DNA of 64,000 bases, taken from positions 8,119 to 72,118 of the forward strand of contig JBKJTT010000011.1 in assembly GCA_046590205.1 (NCBI GenBank), given 5' to 3'. Shown here in pieces: positions 8,665 through 17,687 of the stretch. A program made the position numbers and the translations under genes. Each line of letters starts with the position of its first letter. Within the stretch, counting starts at the first letter, position 1. The notes below the pieces were generated by a model. The model was not told the DNA's origin. It was given only the letters and a program-made list of their open reading frames with translations, and ran no database searches. Source of the stretch: DATDEW01 sp046590205 (lineage in GTDB: Bacteria; Bacteroidota; Ignavibacteria; Palsa-1295).

Positions 8665-8723
8665 TAAGCACAGTGAAAATGATTTTTTCGCGTATCTGGT
8701 TCCCTTTTTAGGGATTAGACACA

Positions 8724-11000
8724 TTATTCCGTCGGAATAACAAGTTTACTGCCAACCGTTATCTTGTTGCCGGAGATGCTATTTGCCTCTTTGAGGTCAG
8801 TTACGGTGATATTGTACTTACCAGCGATAGAGAACAAGGTATCTCCTTTACGTACCTTGTGAGAGGTTGTCTTGGCTGTCGTTACGGATTTATCCGAATC
8901 TCCAAGTGACGGGGTCTTATTCTCGCCATAAACCTTCAAAACATCACCGGCTTGGAGTGTAGAAGCATTCTTGCCGCTATTCCATTGGGCGAGTTTATCG
9001 GTTGTAGTGCCGTAAGACTTTGCGATGCTCATCATCGTCTCACCCGGACGAACTTTATGTGTGCGAGCTTGTCCCTCCGGCTCTGTTGTAGCTTTCGCAA
9101 TGTTTTCCGGTGCAGCTATCCGAATTGTCTGACCTGACTTCACACCTTTCGAGACCTTGCTACCATTCCACGACTTGAGCTCAGCAACTGATACGCTATA
9201 CTCATCAGCGATCTTGCCAAGTGTCTCACCACGTTTTACTTTATGAGTTTTACCATCGGAAACAGAAGCTACGTTCGGAGCAGGTTTATTACGCTCAACG
9301 TAGATCGCAAGCGACTGTCCTTTCTTGAGACCTTTGCGGTAGCTCAAGTTATTCCAGTTTCTGACATCGGCAGAGCGTACGCCATAGCGAGCCGCAATAG
9401 AATTGACTGTCTCGCCTTTCTTGACGCGATGTGTCAGCTTTGAAGATTTTTTCGGAGCAGGAGCTGTTACGTTCGATTCCTTTGAAGTGTTATCACCATC
9501 GGCGACAGCAGCACCCGGAGCCATGACCGACATCGGCACGCGTAGCTTCATGCCAGAACGTACGCGTTCATTCGAGCTAAGATTGTTATAGTCTGCAAGC
9601 TGATCAGACGTGATACCATACGTACGTGCAATTGAGCGAAGCGACTCACCTCTGGTTACATTATGCACAAGCCACGGACGTTTTTCTTCGGGCGTCAGCT
9701 TTGAGAATTCAGCATAGAACTTCTCGCGCTGACCGACGGGCACACGGACTACATAGCCGTTAACACCAATGAGTTCTTTCGGTGGTGTTGATGGCTGAAG
9801 AAGTTCGGGGTTAAGACTCTTGATCTCTAATCCACTCACTCCTGATGCTGCACCGATAGCATTCAGATCAACCGCTTCATAGACACGTACAGTATCAGAC
9901 TCGACAGGTTTATCATAATTGATGTTCGTGAATCCATATCGGGCAGGATCCATTGCGATCACAGTTGCCGCGATATAGAGCGGAACGTAGTTTTGTGTTT
10001 CCTTCGGGATACATGGTCGGATTCCCCAATACGTTGAGTCATCCGTCTCTGCCATACATCGTTTGATGCGGGTCATGCTGCAATTGTAGCATGAAAGCGC
10101 AAGATGCCAATCCCCCATTGCGCGATAGAGGTCTTTCAAATGTTTTGCTGCCGCACGTGTAGCTTTTTCAGGGTCACGGCGATGATCAAGCCACCAGTTT
10201 ACTTTCAGTCCGTATGCTGCGCCTGTACCTTGAATGAACTGCCACAAACCAACGGCTTGCGCACGGGATACAACAGTCGTATTAAGACCACTCTCGACCA
10301 TTGAAAGGTATATGAGCTCTTCCGGTGTGCCTTCTTCTTTGAAGATGCGCTTCATCATCGGGAAGAACTTACCAGAACGACCAAGCCACTTCGTCATGTA
10401 GTTGCGTCCGTTACCTTGCATAAAGTATGCAATTGACTGCTCGACTGCGGCATTCATTGGCAGCGGCACTTGGGTTTTGCTTACATCCGGTGCTTTAGGG
10501 ATATTGAGTTTGCGAATATCTATCTTCGCTATCTCTTCGTTGAACTTCTGACGGAATGCAAAGATTGAGGCATTCGGCGGGAGTACGTCAATATCAGAGA
10601 CGAACTTCTCGTAATCCTCAATAACAGAACGAGAAAGTTCTTGGAAGTCTTTTTCCTCGCTTACGTTGGGGTAATAGATCAGTCGATTGAGAATATCGAT
10701 AGCGTTCTCAAAACGTTTGACAACCTCTGTCTTATCTTTTCGACCTTCTGCGGCAAGTGCGCGGAGCCATTCCTGACGGGCGGCTTCAAGGCGTTCTTGG
10801 AGAACGGCGGGGTCAATATCTTCAGCTTCATCAAGCCCGGCAAATGGGTCGGTGGGCTTTATCTGAATTGTGGCAGTTGTGTCAGTCTCTGTCTTCGTAA
10901 CATTTTTCGTCGAAGAACATGAGTTGAGAAAGAGTGCTAAAGCAAAAAAAACGAATACCAGAGGAGTAAACCGAACAGCGGCTTTTGTAGGATTCCCCAT
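8724..11000 (-). CDS. LysM-containing membrane-bound lytic murein transglycosylase (MltD-like lipoprotein)
   Basis: 758 residues. The N-terminus is a lipoprotein signal (FALALFLNSCSS, lipobox Cys about residue 28). A linker of about 130 residues precedes an SLT/transglycosylase domain (about 180-330) with the catalytic Glu in LIYLSMVESGLNTTVVSRA and the family segment AVGLWQFIQGTGAAYGL. Five LysM repeats follow (about 440-758), recognisable by HxVxxGETLxxIAxxYxxxxxxLxxWN, the last ending at the C-terminus. The enzyme would cleave the MurNAc-GlcNAc bond with anhydro product formation while anchored to peptidoglycan. MltD of E. coli has two LysM repeats, so five is a long version, as often seen in this phylum. 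It has its own terminator and appears monocistronic. Confidence 0.93.
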   Translation of the reverse strand: MGNPTKAAVRFTPLVFVFFALALFLNSCSSTKNVTKTETDTTATIQIKPTDPFAGLDEAEDIDPAVLQERLEAARQEWLRALAAEGRKDKTEVVKRFENAIDILNRLIYYPNVSEEKDFQELSRSVIEDYEKFVSDIDVLPPNASIFAFRQKFNEEIAKIDIRKLNIPKAPDVSKTQVPLPMNAAVEQSIAYFMQGNGRNYMTKWLGRSGKFFPMMKRIFKEEGTPEELIYLSMVESGLNTTVVSRAQAVGLWQFIQGTGAAYGLKVNWWLDHRRDPEKATRAAAKHLKDLYRAMGDWHLALSCYNCSMTRIKRCMAETDDSTYWGIRPCIPKETQNYVPLYIAATVIAMDPARYGFTNINYDKPVESDTVRVYEAVDLNAIGAASGVSGLEIKSLNPELLQPSTPPKELIGVNGYVVRVPVGQREKFYAEFSKLTPEEKRPWLVHNVTRGESLRSIARTYGITSDQLADYNNLSSNERVRSGMKLRVPMSVMAPGAAVADGDNTSKESNVTAPAPKKSSKLTHRVKKGETVNSIAARYGVRSADVRNWNNLSYRKGLKKGQSLAIYVERNKPAPNVASVSDGKTHKVKRGETLGKIADEYSVSVAELKSWNGSKVSKGVKSGQTIRIAAPENIAKATTEPEGQARTHKVRPGETMMSIAKSYGTTTDKLAQWNSGKNASTLQAGDVLKVYGENKTPSLGDSDKSVTTAKTTSHKVRKGDTLFSIAGKYNITVTDLKEANSISGNKITVGSKLVIPTE

Positions 11001-11454
11001 GCTTGTTTCCCTTCATTCATGTTAATGAACAATACAATGACGTAGTATAAGAAGCACTAAGTAAGGGGGCATGAAGAAAGCGAACGGCGTAGCATAAGTC
11101 AGACTACGTTCGGTATCTCCTCGACCTGACTGGTCACCACAATTCATGTCCTTGCTTTATCAGTGCTCTCGTTGTTGTCACCTCCGCGAGGCGGCAATGA
11201 CGAGAGCATTGAAGGTAGTAATGAAAAAATAATGCCAAAGCGTACTTATACATAAATAACAACTTATCAACAGCGAAAGTGGTTTCCGAAGAATCTCAAA
11301 CCAGTCAATTTAGTATAAAAAACACATTAAACGCTCTATTTTCGCTTATTAAAGTATAAAATGCTTATTTTACGGCACTTATACCCATTTTAATCCACAT
11401 TTTATCCAGCGAACTGTTATCCTCTTTAGGTCATTATCTTATTTCTTATTCATT
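11001..11454. other. 454-bp intergenic region, no gene recognised
   Basis: No convincing ORF or RNA gene is seen. The left third carries an inverted repeat (11164-11208). The right half is very AT-rich and holds scattered DnaA-box-like words: TTATCAACA at 11264, TAATCCACA at 11391, TTATCCAGC at 11402 and TTATCCTCT at 11417. Upstream control regions of the minus-strand transglycosylase and the plus-strand orphan genes must both lie here. Confidence 0.6.
11164..11208. repeat. REP-like hairpin (TGCTCTCGT ... ACGAGAGCA)
   Basis: A perfect 9-bp outer stem encloses a GC-rich inner segment that includes GCGAGGCGGCAATGAC. The inner words resemble the widespread bacterial intergenic repeat of the GTCATTGCGAG...GCAATC type, of which another form occurs at 32681-32716. 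Confidence 0.6.
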
Positions 11455-11835
11455 TTGAAACTACTCATGCAAATTGACGAATTATATACAGTGGCATATA
11501 GGGCATTCAAAGATGCCCTTGATCAAAGGTTAACGAGAATCGACGACGAATCGGAGATCGCATCAAAGTTTTGGCGCGGCAAACTTATCCTCCAACCCGA
11601 TGATCCGAAGATGCAATCAAAAGAAGTCGAGCTCGATGTGTTCTTCAAAAAGATCGTATCGGTCCGAAATAATCTTCGTGTGCTCGAACAAAAGGTAAAT
11701 GCAAATACAAAACTTGAGGAAGCAGAAAAAATTGAATTACAAGGATACATCACGCGTTGCTACGGAAGTCTTACCACATTTAATGTACTCTTCAGAAATG
11801 ATGATGATAAATTCGTCGGCTCAAAAAGCGATTAA
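11455..11835 (+). CDS. Hypothetical cytoplasmic protein, mostly helical
   Basis: 126 residues (MKLLMQIDELYTVAYRAFKD...), charged, without signal peptide or membrane segment. Predicted helices cover much of the protein, including a heptad-like stretch around residues 55-90. I do not recognise a family. The coding signal looks real: a long ATG-started frame, and the nearby genes do not explain it. The next gene overlaps its end in another frame, suggesting translational coupling. Confidence 0.65.
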   Translation: MKLLMQIDELYTVAYRAFKDALDQRLTRIDDESEIASKFWRGKLILQPDDPKMQSKEVELDVFFKKIVSVRNNLRVLEQKVNANTKLEEAEKIELQGYITRCYGSLTTFNVLFRNDDDKFVGSKSD

Positions 11836-12343
11836 CGTATCGCAAAAGAAATGGGGGGTTGTTACTCTATTTTTGATGTGTATCTTCACCTATGGAGATG
11901 GGTACGCTCAAAAACATAATCATAACGAAGAAGATAACCTTGCTAAGGGGTTTCTTTCTTCCTTGAAATCACGCAATTCGGCTGAACTTCAAAAGTTTTT
12001 TCCTGGCGCAGATGTATTCCGCATCACTGCTCCAGATGAAACATTGGGGAAGACCGATGCTGAAATACTTGAGATAGCAAAGCCGCTATCTGAAGGTCTT
12101 GATTCGGGATTCTATTCTTTACTTCGCGAGGCAGATCGACTAAAAATTGATCTAAAAAAGATTACATTCGTAAAGCAGCGACTCTCAGAGATTCCTATGA
12201 CCAATGGTGGATTTTATCTACAGGAAATATTTTTTTCCTATGGTAAAAAGAAAGCATCGTTTACTATTGGTACAGCATTTGTTCAGAAGTGGTATATTTA
12301 TGCTATTGAGAAGACCGAGGGTGTCTTCTCTGAATTAAAATAA
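11798..12343 (+). CDS. Hypothetical secreted protein
   Basis: 181 residues if started at the first of three consecutive ATGs at 11798. The early part is a signal peptide (KKWGVVTLFLMCIFTYGDGYAQ), followed by a 130-residue soluble domain (NLAKGFLSSLKSRNSAELQK... ending EKTEGVFSELK). A longer frame from 11699 would bury the signal sequence, so the internal start is preferred. It overlaps the preceding gene by 38 nt. The fold is reminiscent of small periplasmic domains with repeated Leu/Phe spacing, but no family is recognised. A strong terminator follows. Confidence 0.7.
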   Translation: MMMINSSAQKAINVSQKKWGVVTLFLMCIFTYGDGYAQKHNHNEEDNLAKGFLSSLKSRNSAELQKFFPGADVFRITAPDETLGKTDAEILEIAKPLSEGLDSGFYSLLREADRLKIDLKKITFVKQRLSEIPMTNGGFYLQEIFFSYGKKKASFTIGTAFVQKWYIYAIEKTEGVFSELK

Positions 12344-12346
12344 AAG

Positions 12347-12376
12347 AAAACGCCGCTCAATCTTGAGCGGCGTTTT
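12347..12376. terminator. Bidirectional rho-independent terminator
   Basis: A perfect 14-bp inverted repeat, AAAACGCCGCTCAA / TTGAGCGGCGTTTT, with a 2-nt spacer. The A- and T-rich flanks let it act for both convergent genes, the secreted protein (+) and the T9SS cargo protein (-). Confidence 0.9.
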
Positions 12377-12403
12377 CAATATTCACGGGTTTCCGTATTC
12401 TAT

Positions 12404-14653
12404 TTACGGCATATACACTACCTTCTTGGTTATCACACCGTTTGGTGTCTGTATGCGAAGATAATAACTGCCTTCTTCAAGTCCTTTCATTGAGATTCTG
12501 AACTGATGCTCACCTTCAGGAAGAATAGAGCTTCCTATTACTCTCACTTCTCGTCCTAGAACATCAAGCATTGTGATCATTGCGCGAGATTGCGTTTCCA
12601 TGACAAGAGTAAGTGTTGCATCAGCCAAAACAGGATTCGGATGGATCGTTACATTCGTCGAAAGTATCTCTACTTCTGCGACAGATGTCATCGTTGTAGA
12701 GGTACAGATATGTTCAAGGACGTCAACACATTCTTTGTCCTTTGCATCATAACGTTTGATTGTGACGTTGAATGTGTCGAGTTTCCCTATAGTATCCTGT
12801 TTGAGATACTTAATAATGAATCCACCAAATGTTGAATCTCGTTGGATACCAAGTACAGTGGCGGTAGTGAATTCCACTGATGTTTTAGTAGCACCAATGA
12901 TGTTCGTGGTCCATCCTGTTGGTGCTTCCGCCGTAAAGATAGTCCAACCATTGCCAATCTCAAGGAGTATGCGATTGATGGTAGTATCACGAAGATTTTC
13001 GAATGAATACTCATTGGTACACTCCTGACCAATAGACGAACGAGTTACGACATCACATAAACTGACGACAGGGGTACACCCAATAGTGTGTTGCCCGCTA
13101 AAGAGCGGCGTACCAGCTGTGAACGCAGCTTCATCATACGTTGCCCAACGTATTGGAAATTGTTCCCCGGGTGTTGTTGGCTCAATACCAAAAAGGAAGT
13201 CTTGTGACTCGCCTGATCCTTGGGAGAGACCCTGTGGCGCGACCATGATAACAGAGGTATCTGTTTCAGATTGTTTATTCCAGTTGAGGGTGTTAAAGGT
13301 GACTGAAAGCTTTCCTTTGCCAGCGGGAATCGAAAGTTTGACCGCTGTCAGGTTTGATGGAGGTTGATTATGTTCGTTAAAGACTTTTAATAGATATGAG
13401 CATAACCCCGCATCACTGATAGTAGCATCATCTGATTTAGGTGCTTCCTTTTGGCACTGCAATATGAATGACCCGGATGAAAGTGAATCAGCCGACGCAA
13501 GTGACTTGAATGTTTTCCAGTTTACTTTGAATGAGGCCAGCGGTGCATCCACATTAAACCTAAATAAAGAATTTACGATGCCGCTTGGTATAGCATTCGA
13601 ATCATGCGGAGCGGTATAAATGATACTGTCGGCTTTCACTGTTTTTATCCACAGATTAGGTGCTGCCGGAGCTGAAGTCAAAGAGACTGCCGGATCGGTC
13701 TCCCATATCGCTACTCGACGGATCTTTGAAATAGGAATAGTATTTGAAACATGATAATTTTTTACGGTCAGCTCATATAAACAACCTGTAAGTACTGCTG
13801 CCTTAAGACTGTCAGCTTCTGAAACAAATCCCGTAAACGTGACGGGAATATTCCTTAGCGTGTCACGAGAGACTAACGCACCTCCTTCATCGTAGGTAAA
13901 CCAGGCAAACGAGAATTTAGTAATCGACGGGTTTCCGCGAAGTGTGACCTTGAACCCTTGCTTTACTTCATTGGATAGTAGGTAATCACTTGGACTTAAT
14001 GCGCTAAAATACGCAAAAGAACTTGTGACCGAATCTAACTTCCATCCCGATGGCGGAGATATTTTTGACGGGCGCATCGTCCCTGCCGATGGGGTCACTA
14101 ATTGTGTTGCGAACCGAGAGATCGGTGCGGCAAAGTCGTTCTTATTAAAAAGGGTAAACGTAAAGACCGGGTCATTACTTACGACCGAGGGTACCACACT
14201 GACCGAGTCATTACGATATGACTGGGTTGGAGAGCAAATAAACTGTAGTGTACCCGAATCGATTGCTATCAGAGAATTGTATGTCACCCATTTTACGTTT
14301 GTCGGTTGATCAATTTTATCCGGAGAAACACCTAAACATATCCCAAAATCATTTTTTGAACCACCAACAGGAATCGGACTTACTTCGGCAACATACGATG
14401 CCGTGAGTTCAAAAATATTTTCTGTCCATTGAGTAACATTTTTTAGGTCTTCAAAAATAGTGCCATTTGCCGTAGTGATTTGAAAACGGATCTCATCAAT
14501 GGATTTTGATTGATTGTTACGGTTCTTAACCGTTAACGTCCAACAGCAATTACCACTGGTGTTGGGGGTTATCTCAAGAGAGTCCTTTGCGGCAAATGCG
14601 CTGCCGCAAATGAAGGAGAGTAGGAATACAAAAATTGTAAGTTGTTTTTTCAT
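12404..14653 (-). CDS. Secreted protein with C-terminal type IX secretion (Por) sorting domain
   Basis: 749 residues from ATG 14653 (MKKQLTIFVFLLSFICGSAF), with a clear signal peptide. The body contains several repeats of roughly 110-150 residues built around conserved Cys and phrases such as LTVKNRNNQS, YELTVKNYHVSN and YSFENLRDTTINR, suggesting Ig-like or CARDB-like beta domains. The last about 85 residues form a type A sorting domain: VTIHPNPVLADATLTLV, LDVLGREV, GSYYLRIQTPNG and KKVVYMP. It would be exported by Sec, then by T9SS, and anchored on or released from the cell surface. The frame upstream of the chosen start lacks a signal peptide. Function of the body is unknown. Confidence 0.88.
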   Translation of the reverse strand: MKKQLTIFVFLLSFICGSAFAAKDSLEITPNTSGNCCWTLTVKNRNNQSKSIDEIRFQITTANGTIFEDLKNVTQWTENIFELTASYVAEVSPIPVGGSKNDFGICLGVSPDKIDQPTNVKWVTYNSLIAIDSGTLQFICSPTQSYRNDSVSVVPSVVSNDPVFTFTLFNKNDFAAPISRFATQLVTPSAGTMRPSKISPPSGWKLDSVTSSFAYFSALSPSDYLLSNEVKQGFKVTLRGNPSITKFSFAWFTYDEGGALVSRDTLRNIPVTFTGFVSEADSLKAAVLTGCLYELTVKNYHVSNTIPISKIRRVAIWETDPAVSLTSAPAAPNLWIKTVKADSIIYTAPHDSNAIPSGIVNSLFRFNVDAPLASFKVNWKTFKSLASADSLSSGSFILQCQKEAPKSDDATISDAGLCSYLLKVFNEHNQPPSNLTAVKLSIPAGKGKLSVTFNTLNWNKQSETDTSVIMVAPQGLSQGSGESQDFLFGIEPTTPGEQFPIRWATYDEAAFTAGTPLFSGQHTIGCTPVVSLCDVVTRSSIGQECTNEYSFENLRDTTINRILLEIGNGWTIFTAEAPTGWTTNIIGATKTSVEFTTATVLGIQRDSTFGGFIIKYLKQDTIGKLDTFNVTIKRYDAKDKECVDVLEHICTSTTMTSVAEVEILSTNVTIHPNPVLADATLTLVMETQSRAMITMLDVLGREVRVIGSSILPEGEHQFRISMKGLEEGSYYLRIQTPNGVITKKVVYMP

Positions 14654-14843
14654 AAGAGTGTACCTGTTGAAAGGATCCAATAGTAAAATTAAGACACAAG
14701 TGCTGAAATAAAACGCTTATTGGGAGATTTAGTTACCGCAACATTACCATAAGAATTGGATTTTCCGTGCTCGAGGGTATATAAATCCGTATTTTTGCAC
14801 GATTTTATTCCTTTAATTGCGGGAAGAAGTAAAAATACGAAAA

Positions 14844-16361
14844 ATGCAGACCGATCCTAAAAAACACGAATTTCCGCAGCGGAGCGTCCTATTCGTCTCC
14901 AGCGAGGTATATCCGTATGCAAAAACGGGTGGTCTGGCTGATGTGAGTTCTGCGTTGCCACAGGCATTACGTGAGTTCGATCACGATGTGCGGGTTATTA
15001 TGCCAAAATACGGCTTTATTGGAGAGAAAAAGCAAAAAATACACATCATCAATCGGCTCCAAGGGCTTGACTTTAAAATAGGAGATAAGACCTACTCGGT
15101 AAATGCTAAGTCGAGTGCCATCCTTACCCCAAAAACCAGAGTTCAGCTTTATCTTCCTGAGAACGAGGAGTACTTCTCTCGGATGGGGCTATACTCTGAC
15201 CCTGTCACTGGGAAAGACTACGTTGATAACGACGAACGTTTCTACATTTTCGCTAAGTCAGTTCTTGAAGTTTGCAAACGATTGCTCTGGAAGCCGGATA
15301 TCATTCACTGTAATGACTGGCAGACAGGGCTTGTCCCGCTTCTTTTGAAAGAGAGTTTAAAGACCGATCCGTTCTTCAATGGTACAAAGACAGTCTTTAC
15401 GATACATAACCTTGCCTACCAAGGTAATTTCCCTGCTACGACATTTCCCAAACTTGGATTGCCACTTGAGCATTTCAATCCGAATGGTATTGAATACTAT
15501 GGCGGGGTATCATACATCAAATCAGGCATTGCATTTGCGGATGCGATCACAACCGTAAGCCCTACTTATGCCGAAGAAATCAAGACCAAGGAAATGGGCT
15601 GCGGCATGGAAGGACTCCTGACTAAGCGTAAGCGAGATGTTTATGGCATTCTCAACGGGATTGATGATTTCATCTGGAATCCGGAGAATGATGTTAACAT
15701 CGTAAAGAATTATAGTCTCTCTTCGATCGACCAAAAGGAAGAAAATAAGAAAGATCTTTGCGAAGCGATGGATATTCCTTACCAAGAGGGTACACCCATC
15801 ATTGGTCTGATCGCACGATTTGTTGACCAAAAAGGACTTGACCTATTAGCAGAGATCTTCGAGAATATCATGAAATCTGGTGCTCAGATAGTTATTCTCG
15901 GTTCGGGTGATAAAAAGTATGAAGATCTTTTTTCAAAACAACAGAAAAAGCATCCCAAGCAGATCGGGCTTCATCTGGGTTTTCATGATAACTTTGCTCA
16001 TAAGATCGAGGCAGGTGCAGACATGTTCATTATGCCAAGTGCCTACGAACCCTGTGGGTTGAACCAAATGTACTCCATGCGCTACGGAACAGTCCCTGTT
16101 GTTCGTAAGACTGGTGGTCTTGCCGATACGGTTACCGACGCGGCAACAGCAACAAAGAAGAGCCCTGCTACCGGATTCGTTTTTGATAAATACGACGGGA
16201 AGTCATTCTGGAAGGCACTTGAACGCGCGATAACCATGTATAAGAAACATCCTGACGAGTGGCGTGAGCTTCAAACCAATGGTATGACGCAAGATTTTAG
16301 CTGGACAAGTTCGGCTCATAAGTATGCAGAACTCTATGAGAAACTTCTCGCTAAAAAGTAA
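14844..16361 (+). CDS. glgA: Glycogen synthase (GT5, ADP-glucose dependent)
   Basis: 505 residues from ATG 14844; an alternative TTG start at 14817 would add nine residues. The GT5 signature KTGGLADV appears near the N-terminus (SSEVYPYAKTGGLADVSSAL), and the C-terminal domain has EPCGLNQMYSMRYGTVPVVR followed by a second KTGGLAD. GlgA elongates alpha-1,4-glucan from ADP-glucose. There are no other glycogen genes beside it. It stands alone, divergent from the T9SS protein gene over 190 bp. Confidence 0.95.
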   Translation: MQTDPKKHEFPQRSVLFVSSEVYPYAKTGGLADVSSALPQALREFDHDVRVIMPKYGFIGEKKQKIHIINRLQGLDFKIGDKTYSVNAKSSAILTPKTRVQLYLPENEEYFSRMGLYSDPVTGKDYVDNDERFYIFAKSVLEVCKRLLWKPDIIHCNDWQTGLVPLLLKESLKTDPFFNGTKTVFTIHNLAYQGNFPATTFPKLGLPLEHFNPNGIEYYGGVSYIKSGIAFADAITTVSPTYAEEIKTKEMGCGMEGLLTKRKRDVYGILNGIDDFIWNPENDVNIVKNYSLSSIDQKEENKKDLCEAMDIPYQEGTPIIGLIARFVDQKGLDLLAEIFENIMKSGAQIVILGSGDKKYEDLFSKQQKKHPKQIGLHLGFHDNFAHKIEAGADMFIMPSAYEPCGLNQMYSMRYGTVPVVRKTGGLADTVTDAATATKKSPATGFVFDKYDGKSFWKALERAITMYKKHPDEWRELQTNGMTQDFSWTSSAHKYAELYEKLLAKK

Positions 16362-16424
16362 CGTACTTATTTCTGACCATAAAAACGACAAACTCCCACA
16401 CTATTTTTGCTGTTAGCTCTTCAC

Positions 16425-17687
16425 ATGACAGAATCAACTCATCCGGCAAGCCGGAAAATACTCGCCATACTTCTCGCATTTTTTCTTTTTACTCTTTCAT
16501 CTTGTGAAGAGAAATTATCAGGCATCGGCTATGATCTCCTGCGCGACACAGTCGCAGTAAAAACCACCACTCTTGGTGATTCCGGGATATTTACATCAAC
16601 TTCTGTTTCGAAGAAAGATGTAAATGCTCTTGGTGTGACCTTTACGGTCAACTATTCATCACCCTTTCTCCTGATAGGGAAGGTACCCACAGAGAATCTT
16701 GAATCATGGATAGTGCTTAAAGCGCCATTATTGCCTGATACGGTTGGAGCTGTATTATCTGTTGAGCTTGAACTACCGATGAGGAATACATTCTTGTATG
16801 GTGAGACATCTACAGACTCAATTAGTTTTTCTGTTTATCTTGAAACAGCAGGAAAAGTAACAGATTCGACTCGTACACTTACTAAATTAGATCTTTCTGC
16901 AAACCCTATAGGTTATGGCTATGCACGTGTTGCAAAGGATTCGCTCGGAACAGTTAGTGTAATGCTCGATTCTGCCGCAGTCGCACCATTCATTCATACT
17001 GCATCGCTTGCATTCGTATTGGTCCCAAACGATGTAATGAAAAATATCCGAAGCTTCGCAGCAACAGATGCCGGAGATGCGCTTTTTTATCCGCAAGTTC
17101 ACTATACGACACTAAAGAACGGCGATACTACCGAAAAGTATTACACTCCAAAGTTTGATTATCATCTCGTAACTGATGATGCCCCCGAACTTCCCGGAAC
17201 ATTCCGTCTTCGTGGAGGAGCCGCAAAACGTCATCGTTTCACACTTGACATAAAAGCGATTCGTGAACGATTAGCGCTTGATCCATTTGCTACCTTCAAC
17301 AATGGATTATTGCAGTTACAACTCGAACCAACGGCAACGTCATCTTCTGTAGTACCCACGGATACACTTGCAGCGATATTAGCAGAGATAGCAGCTCCGC
17401 AAACATCAGACTCTGCTATTATACTAAGGAGCTATGGTTTCCGTGATGACATTACAAGCAATGCATACAACTTCCAGATACGAGAAGTAATAGAAAAAGC
17501 ACTTAGAGGCGGACTCGATTCTGTCGTTCTTGAGCTTCGTACCGGGTATGCACTCCGGATGTTTACAGGAGTACAAGTTGCTGTGGAAGATTATCATGTC
17601 AACCGCTGGACGTTCTATGACATCTCGGCAACTGACCCAACCAAACGCCCGAAGCTTTTGATAACTTACTCTTATCTCGATCAATGA
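16425..17687 (+). CDS. Lipoprotein of unknown function (DUF4270-like)
   Basis: 420 residues from ATG 16425 (MTESTHPASRKILAILLAFF), with a lipobox LSSC about residue 27 followed by EEKLSGIGYDLL. The rest is rich in beta strands, Thr and Ser, with the late segment RPKLLITYSYLDQ at the C-terminus, a feature of large surface lipoproteins of this phylum. The resemblance to DUF4270 is an impression from the N-terminal pattern, not a firm match. Its stop overlaps the start of the next, outer-membrane gene (ATGATGA), so the two are probably made together. Confidence 0.75.
   Translation: MTESTHPASRKILAILLAFFLFTLSSCEEKLSGIGYDLLRDTVAVKTTTLGDSGIFTSTSVSKKDVNALGVTFTVNYSSPFLLIGKVPTENLESWIVLKAPLLPDTVGAVLSVELELPMRNTFLYGETSTDSISFSVYLETAGKVTDSTRTLTKLDLSANPIGYGYARVAKDSLGTVSVMLDSAAVAPFIHTASLAFVLVPNDVMKNIRSFAATDAGDALFYPQVHYTTLKNGDTTEKYYTPKFDYHLVTDDAPELPGTFRLRGGAAKRHRFTLDIKAIRERLALDPFATFNNGLLQLQLEPTATSSSVVPTDTLAAILAEIAAPQTSDSAIILRSYGFRDDITSNAYNFQIREVIEKALRGGLDSVVLELRTGYALRMFTGVQVAVEDYHVNRWTFYDISATDPTKRPKLLITYSYLDQ

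Noticed and set aside
11221..11454. Annotating this region as oriC
   Set aside because: The DnaA-like words are imperfect and no replication initiation gene is adjacent; kept only as a low-interest finding.
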